A DNA stretch of 64,000 bases, from contig LSAX01000002.1 in NCBI GenBank assembly GCA_001557505.1, forward strand, positions 2,170,001 to 2,234,000, written 5' to 3'. This document shows, piece after piece, positions 54,654 to 64,000 of the stretch. The stretch comes from Reticulascus tulasneorum (lineage: Eukaryota > Ascomycota > Sordariomycetes > Glomerellales > Reticulascaceae). The notes under the pieces were generated by a model, which was not told where the DNA came from, made no database searches, and saw nothing but the letters and a program-made list of their open reading frames with translations. Within the stretch, counting starts at the first letter, position 1; each line of letters begins with the position of its first letter. Both the position numbers and the translations under genes were made by a program.

Positions 54654-57090
54654 CAGCCCCAGATATGCGGCGGAAGCGCCACCAGGAGAATGACAGGGGG
54701 TGTGTCAGGACAGCAGTGACCGGATCAAGCTATGCCTATACAAACAGGATGGACAAGTCAGTCTTTGGTAGTTTACTTAGCGTCTCCGCCACAGGTCGTT
54801 TGAATAGGTATGTCATCCAGAAAGTGTCGTTGACGTCATTCTGGCAATCTGAGTTGGCGAAATAAGGCTGGATCTGCCCCTTTCTGTAGATGTCTGAGAC
54901 ACCTGGCCCTTGCGGTGGGAATTCAATTTTGCTGTACAAAGGCTTCACCAACTGACTTTTTGTTAATACGTGGTTGGTGGGTTGGCTGGTTGGTGTGCAG
55001 GTAAGGTGAGTTTGAGCACGGAACGCAAGTTACGAGAATATTGTGGGGTTTGGGAATGAGGGGCAAGAATGTCTCTGCCCACTCCATAAGGCACATTGGG
55101 GAGGGATGGATGGCACGTGCACACTGTTGCTGATTTTCTCGATAATGCCCCTCACTTTGCTCAAATCCCCCCACCTTTTCTGGCTCACCGAGCGATCCAA
55201 GGAGAGATTTCCCAGGACAGGGGTGTGTGTGTGTGTGTGAAGTGGCCAAGCCTCCACTGCCAGAATGCCTTTGTTGGGAAACCCGACAAAAGAGGACGTA
55301 CGAATACAGCTCCATGTCGGTGGAGGTTTCCGTGGACAAGGGGAGGAGTACTCATTTGAAGACATTAGTACATAACACTTGCCTGGCTTATCGGCTTGTA
55401 GCTAACCACAGTGGCCCGATGCACAGTTGCCTGTTGCCCGCAAATCTCGGCGTGATAGATCAGCGGGCGCCCTGTGATTCTAGCGACGGAAACAACAGCG
55501 GCGAGTGGGGGGACAGCTGCATGAATGAAGGGCGATCGGAAAGCGAAGAGATCTCGGGTTGATACCAAGCGGCTATCCAATTATCCCCCGTGAACGGGAC
55601 CTCGATAATCTCTACACTTTTTTCTTTTTTTTTCTTCTTACATATCTATCCCTTGTGTTTGGCCCGAAGGTACTGCAGTCCGTACACGGACGGCCCCATG
55701 TTCGTGTTCCAGACAGAGCAGGAAAAGGAAAAATTGAACCAATCCACTGCGGGACGAGTGAAAAAAGTAGTCCACAGCTAGCCTCTGCCTGCTTGGCCAC
55801 ATAGGTATGATATAGACATCTCTTCCGCCCTCTGCCTACTACGTACATACCTAGATAGGTACCGAGGCAGTTGGCTTTCCTGATTACTTCCTGACTTACG
55901 ACTCGTATGGGTGCTGCTTTTGTTGGTTACTAATAACAGGCAACATACGACTACATTATACAATGTTGCCTACCGAGGTGGGTAAAGGTAGGTAGTGTAT
56001 TACCTTAGTAGGTGGGAGTAGGTAGTCCAATATTAATAGTGGTCTGATGGGTACCTATAAGCAGGAGGCTTATTAGGTAGCTTAGGGGGCCATGGCACTG
56101 CAGTCTCTTGCCAAGTTCCAAGTACTCCAGCAGCTGCTACCCACGGAGCAAAGGTACCTACAAACAGATAGGTACCTTACTCACTCACCCCACCCACCCT
56201 ACCGTATCCCGCAGCCACCGAAACCCTTGCCCCAAATTTCTTTCGATGCAGTGCCCACGACACACGCCTTCGCTGTGAGCGCAGTGGCGGCCCTGGCCAG
56301 ACCCTTATCTTAGGGTCGCCTTATCTCAATGCGAGTTCACTCACTCTCACCCCCCCTTCTCACTTGCGCAAACCCGACTTTCTCAATCCACCTCTCTCGG
56401 TCCAGGACCTCTTGACCCGCTCCCATTACGCATCATCTACGGCCTCATCATAGACCTCTTCGCCATAGTTTATTGCTGCTCTTCCAGTGGCAACGGAAGC
56501 GCCGTTCACAGGGCCGGTAAAGGTCCCGTCGCTAGATACCGTCGACGCAACCCGGTCTCCCGAAGCAGCGACACTCCTCGGTTTTGCGCGCATAAGCCAC
56601 CACGGCGAGAAGACCATTTGTCATCCCCTTGTCCCACTGCCTTTTCCTCTGCTTCGCTTCTCCCTCCTTCTCTGTACTTGTTTTCTTTCTTCAGTTATTC
56701 CAGCGGTTTATGGACATTGAATAAATATCATCGCGATGGGAAGGGGGGCCTTGCTGCAGTAATGACCAAAGATCGGACGCAGCCCAAGTCGACAACGGTC
56801 ACCCATTCTTCCCACCAACTTAAGCACGTCTTAGGTTCAAAGTAACCTTATCAGGCGTCACCTCAAGTTATCTAATTGGCTTCTTATCTCTTATCTACAA
56901 CCCTTTCATCATCCTGCTGCCGCTCGAGTCCATCTTCCGGCCACTCTTGCAGAGCGAAACGGATCCAAACCTGCTGAACCTTCTGGTTTCCCCGGCCTTC
57001 CTATCGTCCTTCCTCTAGGTCTTATTCCGCGCCACATTTCCACCCGTCGATTCCAATATCTCCGGACGATTTCCGTCCAAGACCTTGGGA
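54654..57090. promoter_or_regulatory. 2.4-kb intergenic region between divergent NLR and NirA-like genes
   Basis: No credible gene. Contains a short TG repeat (55222..55238), a T-rich tract near 55617..55635, a dense block of TAGGTA/CCTACC motifs (55840..56175), then a strongly pyrimidine-rich leader (56330..56420, 56620..56700), probably the transcription start zone of the NirA-like gene. Confidence 0.45.
55840..56175. repeat. dispersed TAGGTA/TACCTA-rich block
   Basis: Many near-copies of taggtac, gtaggtag and acctac on both strands within about 330 bp (cctagataggtaccga, aaaggtaggtagtg, taggtgggagtaggtag, ggtacctataag, aaaggtacctacaaac, gataggtacc). Several are perfect palindromes (GGTACC). 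Origin unknown. Confidence 0.7.
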
Positions 57091-59780
57091 ATGTCTGCCA
57101 GCATGGGCGACCAGGACCGTCCCATTTTCCTGCAAACGGACTCGCTCAAATCCCTGGCCAGCCTTTCCGATGGCCCTTCTCATACGAATAAAAAGAAGCC
57201 AAGACGAGGCGCAGACACATCTTCGCAGAAGCGGAGATGCGTGAGCACCGCCTGCGTCGCTTGCCGGAAGAGAAAGTCCAAGTGCGATGGGGCTCTGCCG
57301 AGTTGCGCCGCATGCTCCAGCGTCTACGGTACCGAGTGTGTCTACGATCCCAACTCGGACCATCGCCGTAAGGGCGTCTATCGGGAGAAGATAGACAGCA
57401 TGAAAGCACAGAGCTCCACACTGCAGATCCTTATCGAAGCCATACTAAATGCTAACGAAGACGAGGTGCCTGATATTGTCAGGAGGATTCGAACATGCGA
57501 CAGTCTGGACACTGTTGCCGAGGAATTCTTGAAACAAGAAAGCAAGATCCCGGAAGAGTTTGATGAGGGTCAGGCTGACGATGAGTATACTACCAACATG
57601 CCCATCGAGGGGGAGCGGGAGCTTGCTCGGAAAATGGGCGAGCTTCGCTTAGAGAACGGCTCGGTCCGCTTCATCGGAGGAACATCCCACCTGCTTTACC
57701 TAGGAGATCCAGACGACGGCGTCACAAACGAGCCCGAGTCGGACCAGTCTTTGATAAATGAGGACCCGATTGCCAGCTGGACCACCGTCACAAAGGACAC
57801 CCAGCTAATTGTCCATCTCATGAATATGTACTTCAACTGGCACTACACTTATTTCACCACCCTGTCAAAGACAATGTTTTATAAAGATTTTCTCAAGGGA
57901 AAGCGTGCCCTGCCAACAAGAGGGACTACCTACTGCTCACCTCTGCTGGTAAATGCGATGCTGGCCCTCGGGTGCCATTTCACGAGTGTCGTGGGAGCGT
58001 ACAGCATTCCCGAGGATAGCCGGACGAAGGGGGACCACTTCTTTGCCGAAGCCAAACGCCTAATTGTCGAGAATGACGAGTACGAGAAACCGAGACTCAC
58101 AACGGTACAAGCGCTTGCTTTGATGTCCGTCCGAGAAGCCGGCTGTGGGCGCGAAGCAAAGGGATGGGTGTACAGTGGAATGAGTTTCCGCATGGCGCAG
58201 GACATCGGCCTTAACTTTGATGATGGCGGAGTATCGGCTGATAAGGACCACCTGGGCGAGCACGCGGTTGATGCCAGGAGAATAACCTTTTGGGGCTGCT
58301 TCCTTTTCGATAAATGCTGGTCGAACTACCTCGGACGATTGCCGCAGATACCCAAGAACTCGTACAACGTGCCCAAGTATGATGTATTTCCCGACGAGGA
58401 TGCCGAAATGTGGTCCCCATATACCGATAACGGTTTTGATCAAAATTCCAAGCAGCCGTCAAGGACACGTGCCGTTGGGCTTCAACTGTCAAAACTTTGC
58501 GAGATCAGCAGCGACCTGCTGCTCTTCTTCTATCATCCCAACCACATTGGACGATCAAGCGGCAAGGCGATAGAGCTCAAGAAGCTCAGTGAAATTCACC
58601 GAAGGCTTGAAGACTGGCGCAAGGAGCTTCCGAAAGAACTCGAGGCAAGGGAAGGGCAGTTGCCAAATGTTATCTTGGTGCAGTAAGTTCTGCCATCTGA
58701 AAGACCATGACGCCTTCTAGTGGATGCTAACCAAGCCGAAGCATGTTCTTCCATCTTCAGTATATCCATCTCTTCCGCCCCTTCCTGAAATATACTCCCG
58801 AGGCTTCTCCGCTACCATCCCACGTCTCCCCACGCAGAATATGTACAGCCAACGCCAGCTCCATATCAAAACTGATGCGACTGTACAAGAAGGCCTGGAA
58901 TCTACGTCAAATATGCAATATTGCGGTCTATATGATTCACAGCGCCACCACTATCCACCTCCTTAACCTGCCCGAGAAGACAGCAAAGAGAGACGTCATC
59001 CACGGCGTAAAGCATCTCGAGGAGATCGCCGAAGATTGGCTCTGCGCCAGACGGACGCTCAGCATTATCAGCGTATTAGGCCGGAAGTGGAATGTCGAAC
59101 TGCCAGAGGAAGCATCCGCTATTTTGCAACGAACAGATGAAAAGTATGGCACGTTTAGCACGTCCGACGTGCCCTCACCAAGGTCTCATGTCACAGCATC
59201 GCCTTCGCCCCCTGAGTCATCGGGCTCACCTTCCAATATGAAACCAGAGGTATATGGACAACTCAACCAATACACGCAACCTCAGATCAACCAGGAGGTT
59301 ACGACATCAGATATGCTGATGGGTAATCCATCACTTGCAGCCATGAGTGGTACACGAATGCCAAATCCTCCTCAGCAACCCAGAACCGCCGGTGGTGTCG
59401 GAATCTCCCTGACCGCCGACTCCCTGAACGGAAATCCCTGGTCACAGGCGTCTCTAACGCAACCCATTCCAAGCTATCGGCAGACCTTCACACCCATGAC
59501 TCAAAGTAGTCTTAGTTCGGCACCTTCAAGCGGGTCGGGTCCCGGCGCCTCGCCCAATACAGTATTCCAGGCCTTGGATCAGGACTGGTTCCTGAACGAT
59601 GGTGCAAAATGGCATCAAAACTTCGAGTCTTGGGGTATGGGGTCGAATTTGCCGAGCGATCAGATCTTCATGTTCCAGGGGAACAATATCCAGCGTCCCA
59701 GCTCAGAAGAGACTGTCAACGGCTTTGACTCCCTAAGCGCATCACTGAACGGGCCAGGGTGGTTGCCCGGGTTGGATTGA
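57091..59780 (+). CDS. Zn(II)2Cys6 transcription factor, NirA-like
   Basis: Exons 57091..58682 and 58742..59780 (876 aa, close to NirA of Aspergillus at about 890). Start is the first ATG after a TTG that opens the frame. The zinc cluster at about residues 55-83 reads CVACRKRKSKC, then CAACSSVYGTEC, with a basic RRGADTSSQKRR before it. VYDPNSDHRRKGVYREKID and a helical segment with LQILIEAILNANEDEVPDIVRRIRTC follow. The fungal-specific domain spans about 240-600 (MYFNWHYTYFTTLSKTMFYKDF, GMSFRMAQDIGLNF, ITFWGCFLFDKCWSNYLGR). The intron joins LVQ to HMFFHLQYIHLFRPFL. The C-terminus is Ser/Pro/Gln-rich, probably transactivating. General NirA-type annotation is by pattern; a true nitrate regulator role is not shown, and no nitrate genes lie nearby. 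Convergent with xyr1. Confidence 0.85.
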
Positions 59781-61005
59781 TCACCTCGCCATAGCTGCTT
59801 CGCTCGTGGGTTGTGCTGACATCTATTCTCTTTCGTCCAGTATGGGCTAGTGTGAGATGAGATGAGATCGGTTTTCACACGGAATTTGGGTAACGGTCTC
59901 CGGCGGTGAACATTTGGGCCTGGAAAAACTCATCATCCATGGGAGGTTGTCACTGATGTAATCGATCTGGAGCTGTCTCTCTGGGAGGGACTCTATTTGG
60001 CATGATCTCAAGGCGATGGATTTACTGTTCTATTTATATCTCTATACCAAAGTATTATATGAGCGAATGAATGAAACTCCTCTTTCCATCTTCTCATAAA
60101 ACATGATCTCCAACCGAGATCCAGGAAGCAAGCACATGGTGTATGGTTCTAGAAGTTGCTTGAGATAGACAGTAAGGGCATCCGACAACTGCTCAGGAAC
60201 ACATGAACAGACTCCAAGGGAGATGGAGCAGACACAGAAAGTATAAGAGGATAGACAGCCAACGTAGTTGCAACTCAGACAATTCTTCGTTATAATCTTT
60301 CTCCCCCACAGTGTATGTACAAAAAATCCATCGCAAAACCGGCCAAATTCTTTTTCCCCCCCAAGAAAGAAGAGCATAAAGAGGAACCCATTTACTTTCC
60401 TATCGTTTCTCAAGCGACGAACCGAATACAAAAAAAGGACAAAAAGTCAAAACCAAGATAGCTATCCTGTTTTCTGGGAGACGACCAAAGCCAACACCCC
60501 TGTTTTCCACGAGGCTCCTCCCCCCCCCTCGCCTTTCCATCCGCCTTGCCGGATCCTATATCCTCTCTCCCCCCTGAGATGGCCTCGAGCCAAATCTGAA
60601 AATAGGGTTGGAAAAAAAAAGTAGTAAAGTAATAATATAAAACTGCTCTGGCAAAAGGAATGACGCGAAAAAAGTTGTGTATAATATAGCGTATAACAAA
60701 AAAGGTCAATTCGCCCCAGGGATCCATCCCACGTTGTAAGACAAGGCTGCCCGACCACCCAGTCCGCCGCGCTGGACACGCCTGTGTCAATCCCTTTAGT
60801 TTCCCTTTGCCGAAACAAAAAACAACAAAAAGCAACAAAGTTCGCCCCCCTGTCCCGCTGAACAAAGCATGGTTCTTTTGTTTGAAATCCTGATATTTAA
60901 AAGCAATAGAGTCGAGATCCGGAGCGCCGTCCCACCCCCCCCCCCCCCACCCCTTGATTTTCCCGCCTGACAATGATGTCGTAAACAAAGCGCCTGAGAA
61001 AACTC
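59781..61005. other. 1.2-kb convergent intergenic region (3' UTRs of NirA-like and xyr1)
   Basis: No credible gene. Holds the 3' ends of two convergent transcription-factor genes. Features are a 14-C homopolymer (60935..60948) close to the xyr1 stop, A-rich stretches and a T-run on the minus strand that would form the xyr1 3' UTR. Confidence 0.5.
60935..60948. repeat. C14 homopolymer
   Basis: Fourteen uninterrupted C residues 58 bp beyond the xyr1 stop, flanked by CCCA and ACCCC. Length is prone to sequencing error and strand slippage. Confidence 0.85.
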
Positions 61006-63963
61006 CTATAGAGCCAGACCGGTTCCGTCTCCTGTCCATCGGTACAACGCCAAGAGTTCTCGTCGTCGTTGGTGCTGCTCGCCAAGATCCTCCGGCACGC
61101 GGCCGCGGACTTGAGCGAGAGCGCTGCGCATGACTTTGCTGAAGTTGCGCTGCGACGTGTTAGCTTCTATGACCCAGTACACACTCCAGGGAGTAGAATT
61201 GTGGCTTACCTGATATTCGGTATTAAGGGTCACCACGCACGCCTCGTGCGCGCGAATGATGGTCTCGCAGGCCTTGACGACACTGGGAGATGCTTCGAGC
61301 TGAAGCTTATCGGCGATGAGAAGAAGGAGGAACGATCCCTGGAGGAGGTAGATGCCGAAGAAGAAAGGCATGAACTCCAGACCAGGGTCGAATTCGAGGA
61401 TATGGCTGATCGCCTCGGCGGCTGAGACGGCGTGGCCGGTTGCCGTGATGAAGCCTTGGGATGATATCCATAGGTCGTTGTCATCGAGCAGGTTGATAGG
61501 ATCCCACTTGCCAGTGAGGAGAATATGCAACACATGCATGACATGGGTACCGTATGCCATCACGATTCGGGTCTGGATATCGCTCTCGGTCATTCGGTTG
61601 GAGGCATTGGTATGTACCGAGTGAACAGACGGCGTGCCAATGTCTGCGATTGGGCCGTGTTCACCACCGTCCACTTGCTCGCCTTTCTCGTCAGAGTTGG
61701 CGTTTGCTCGGACAATGTGCTCCTTCTCGAATCTCTTTAGGCTCTTTTCATAAGCCTCGAGGTGGCGAGCAATCTCGCTGGCCTGGTCGTCCCATTCGCG
61801 AGCAGATCGGAAGCCGACACCGAACCGAGGGTGGTTCCGTGCATGATGCAAATCGACAATCTCGCCCAGAATGGTCATCAATGGCAGGAAATAGCCAAAG
61901 ATGCTGTGGCCGGTGCATTCAAAATGGGGCCCACGGATACGGTTGGGCTGGTCATTGGACGCATCAGCAAGGCTAGGGTCGGTGGTGCTGTTGGAGTACG
62001 GACGGAATTCGCCATTCTGCCAGGCAGTATCATCCAAGGGCTGCATCAGCCCCTCGCATTCAATGTCAAGAAGAAACAACGGTCGGTTGTAGCACAACGC
62101 CAGGTGGCGGTCGACGATGTAGGTGAGCCACCAGATTCGACGGCGCTCCTCGCGTTCCTCCTCGGTGATGACTCCAGAGCTGCTTCCGCCCAGTTCGTCA
62201 TCGGCCTCTCCGTCGGCGTCGTCATCGTTTTCGCCGTTTTGATTCATTGATGGAGCTGAAGGAGGCAGTTCTCGTCCGAGCTTAAGCTCTCGCGCCAACG
62301 ACCAGGCCGCGTTCCACCATCGCAAGCTGGCACCTTTGTACTCGCTAGCGGAGACAACAGTTGCCAGATGGATGTAGGTAATAACATCGTCGAGGGTGCC
62401 GGCGGCACCGAAAGCCCCCGTCTCGCCACTCAAGGCATCCATGCTGATTGAGCCAGGAAGGGCCACGCCGAGTCCACCGAGTGCTACGCCATCAATGACG
62501 GGGCTTGAGACTGGCGATGCCTCTCCTGATGGAGTATGGATGAGCGGCTTGAGAAGGCTGACAGTAAGCTCAAGAAGCTTCTGGCAAATCTTGCCTCGTG
62601 CAGACGGGACGCTGGTCAGGAATGGGGCGTCGCTGGTCTGGGCAGCAACCCATAGCATGCTTGCCAAGAGTGCAGGTTGGCATTGTCTTGGCTTGCTTGG
62701 GTGGATGAAGGATCGCTTGCGAAAAACATATCCAAGGACATAAGGGGACATGGGATGCATCTGCGCAGAAGAGGAAGATGCGAAGTAGAGGTCGATTAGG
62801 TCGCAAGCCAGGGAGTTGGGGATGATGTTGGCAAGGTGTGGAATTAGAGGCTCTAGGACAGGATAACGTAGGTGTTGGTTGGTGTGCGCGTATTGGTTCT
62901 GAGGAAGATGGGATTGGTATTGAGTAGGAGGTGAGGACATGGACATCCATCCAGGAGAGGCGGTCTCGCCACCCATGGGGTATGCGCTGATTGGGCTTGT
63001 TCCAATTCGAAAGGCCGCACTGTTGGAGTACGTAGTTGGGCTCTGCGTTTGGATGGCGTATGGCAGCTCCGGATACGTAGACATGTTGCCTTGGTGGTTG
63101 GAGCCGTATGCTGCATGCGCTGCACCATTCATCATATGTGCACTCATTCCTGGTCTGTCGTATCCACCATGAACGTTTCCATAACCGTTCAAGTCCAGCG
63201 CTGTGGGGCTTTCGAGGTGGTCCCGGTCCATACCAGGGTGGTTGGCCATGTGCGCCTGATGGCTACCCATCTCGCTCATGCTGTCAAGGGAGCCTGTCCT
63301 TTGACTCCGGTGCATCCCGTCTTCGGAGAGGTCGTTCATGGCTTTTTCGTTGGCATTTCGTTGTGCCTCTGATAGTGATTGCGCAGGTTTGGCGTTAATG
63401 CTATCTCGCTGGTCCGACTGCCCATTGTCGCTGTCGGGCGACTTGTGCCCAGACGCTGCGGCTTGAGCAGCTGCTTGTTGGGCAAGGTCTTTTCGCGACG
63501 CCTTTCCTCGCTTCTTTCGCTCTCGGATATACTCGCATCCCAGTCCGAATTCTGTCCAAGTCAGTACCGACTCACTGAATAGTGCTACGACGTTAAGATC
63601 AGACTTACCTATGCAATGGGCGCATGGGTGCTGACCATCACACTTGGTCCGAAGCTGGTTGCATTGGTCGCATGCTCGGCTGATTCGCCTCCGTATAGGA
63701 CCAGCCGATCCCGGAGCTCTCATAGCAGGCCCATATGGATGTTGCCTGTGCTTTTGCTGTTGTCCAGGTCTGGCCAGGTGGGGATTGTGGACCCCGACAT
63801 GCTGCTGGAGCTGCTGGAGAGCATAGTGCGATCCTTGGGCCAGAGTATCGAGACCTCCATTGTGCATGTGGCCGTGACCGTTCGGAACATGGCCATTGGA
63901 GAGTAGCGTTGATGACGGGAGGGTGTGGTATGGAGAAAACCGGTGAAGTGGGTTGGACAACAT
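61006..63963 (-). CDS. xyr1: xylanase/cellulase transcriptional activator Xyr1/XlnR
   Basis: Main activator of hemicellulase, cellulase and pentose-catabolic genes, binding GGCTAA-type sites. Exons 63963..63609, 63551..61210, 61149..61006 (946 aa, T. reesei Xyr1 about 940). N-terminus [13 protein letters not shown], then [16 protein letters not shown]. The zinc cluster at about 98-124 reads [20 protein letters not shown], and its sixth Cys comes only after intron 1 (EFGLGC). [14 protein letters not shown] is the basic follow-on. The fungal-specific domain lies in the middle ([17 protein letters not shown]). The conserved end is [25 protein letters not shown], then [14 protein letters not shown]. 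Intron 1 (63552..63608, 57 nt) and intron 2 (61150..61209, 60 nt) both have consensus GTAAGN donors and CAG acceptors and are multiples of three without a stop, so the unspliced frame is fully open. The promoter lies outside the window. Confidence 0.97.
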   Translation of the reverse strand: MLSNPLHRFSPYHTLPSSTLLSNGHVPNGHGHMHNGGLDTLAQGSHYALQQLQQHVGVHNPHLARPGQQQKHRQHPYGPAMRAPGSAGPIRRRISRACDQCNQLRTKCDGQHPCAHCIGKSDLNVVALFSESVLTWTEFGLGCEYIRERKKRGKASRKDLAQQAAAQAAASGHKSPDSDNGQSDQRDSINAKPAQSLSEAQRNANEKAMNDLSEDGMHRSQRTGSLDSMSEMGSHQAHMANHPGMDRDHLESPTALDLNGYGNVHGGYDRPGMSAHMMNGAAHAAYGSNHQGNMSTYPELPYAIQTQSPTTYSNSAAFRIGTSPISAYPMGGETASPGWMSMSSPPTQYQSHLPQNQYAHTNQHLRYPVLEPLIPHLANIIPNSLACDLIDLYFASSSSAQMHPMSPYVLGYVFRKRSFIHPSKPRQCQPALLASMLWVAAQTSDAPFLTSVPSARGKICQKLLELTVSLLKPLIHTPSGEASPVSSPVIDGVALGGLGVALPGSISMDALSGETGAFGAAGTLDDVITYIHLATVVSASEYKGASLRWWNAAWSLARELKLGRELPPSAPSMNQNGENDDDADGEADDELGGSSSGVITEEEREERRRIWWLTYIVDRHLALCYNRPLFLLDIECEGLMQPLDDTAWQNGEFRPYSNSTTDPSLADASNDQPNRIRGPHFECTGHSIFGYFLPLMTILGEIVDLHHARNHPRFGVGFRSAREWDDQASEIARHLEAYEKSLKRFEKEHIVRANANSDEKGEQVDGGEHGPIADIGTPSVHSVHTNASNRMTESDIQTRIVMAYGTHVMHVLHILLTGKWDPINLLDDNDLWISSQGFITATGHAVSAAEAISHILEFDPGLEFMPFFFGIYLLQGSFLLLLIADKLQLEASPSVVKACETIIRAHEACVVTLNTEYQVSHNSTPWSVYWVIEANTSQRNFSKVMRSALAQVRGRVPEDLGEQHQRRRELLALYRWTGDGTGLAL

Positions 63964-64000
63964 CTTGTCTTGCTGTTGTTGGTGTAAGTGGGGATACAGT

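Noticed and set aside
1..64000. 5S rRNA and tRNA genes
   Set aside because: Scanned by eye for 5S-like and B-box-like sequences on both strands; none convincing. A tRNAscan/Infernal run would be decisive.

Overview
The window is nuclear DNA of a filamentous ascomycete, most likely a Sordariomycete. The genes carry short GT-AG introns (about 45-75 nt) with CTRAY-type branch points. Gene content is typically fungal: Zn(II)2Cys6 regulators, NACHT/ankyrin STAND proteins, a DUF7708 protein and Spc24. The last gene is a clear xyr1/xlnR orthologue whose N-terminus (MLSNPL..., then [16 protein letters not shown]) matches the Sordariomycete form. All exon structures below were built by eye from splice signals, frame continuity and protein-family logic. 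No search was run.

Layout, left to right. 1-12.9 kb is a compact housekeeping block: 3' end of the splicing factor cdc5/cef1 (+); a Vba-type MFS transporter (-); an atypical hexokinase-family protein (-); a GILT-type thiol reductase-like membrane protein (+) whose stop overlaps tail-to-tail with the scavenger decapping enzyme DcpS (-); an F-box/2EXR-like protein (+); a conserved fungal protein of unknown function (-). 12.9-20.3 kb is a 7.4-kb gene desert. 20.3-28 kb holds a PPOX-type FMN-binding protein (-), a large DUF7025-type AAA ATPase (-) and, divergent from it, a DUF7708 protein that looks like a STAND NTPase without a P-loop (+).

29.7-37.2 kb holds a Zn2Cys6 regulator (+), a single-pass membrane protein with a very His/Pro-rich ectodomain (+) and a TatD-family hydrolase (-). 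37.9-41.2 kb is a NACHT-ankyrin NLR-like gene with about ten near-identical ankyrin repeats (+). It is followed by 3.3 kb of non-coding, partly AT-rich DNA. 44.5-50.6 kb is housekeeping again: a small membrane protein (+), kinetochore spc24 (-), mitochondrial fission fis1 (+) and a RING-H2 E3 ligase (+). A second NACHT/ankyrin NLR-like gene lies at 52.1-54.7 kb (-). The window closes with two convergent regulators of nutrient use: a NirA-like Zn2Cys6 factor (+) and xyr1/xlnR (-).

The most interesting parts are the two NLR-like genes plus the degenerate STAND-like gene in 30 kb (candidate allorecognition/immune receptors), the DNA-level homogeneity of one ankyrin array, a 25-nt microexon that encodes the P-loop core of the second NLR, and stop-free introns whose length is a multiple of three, one of them inside the zinc cluster of xyr1.
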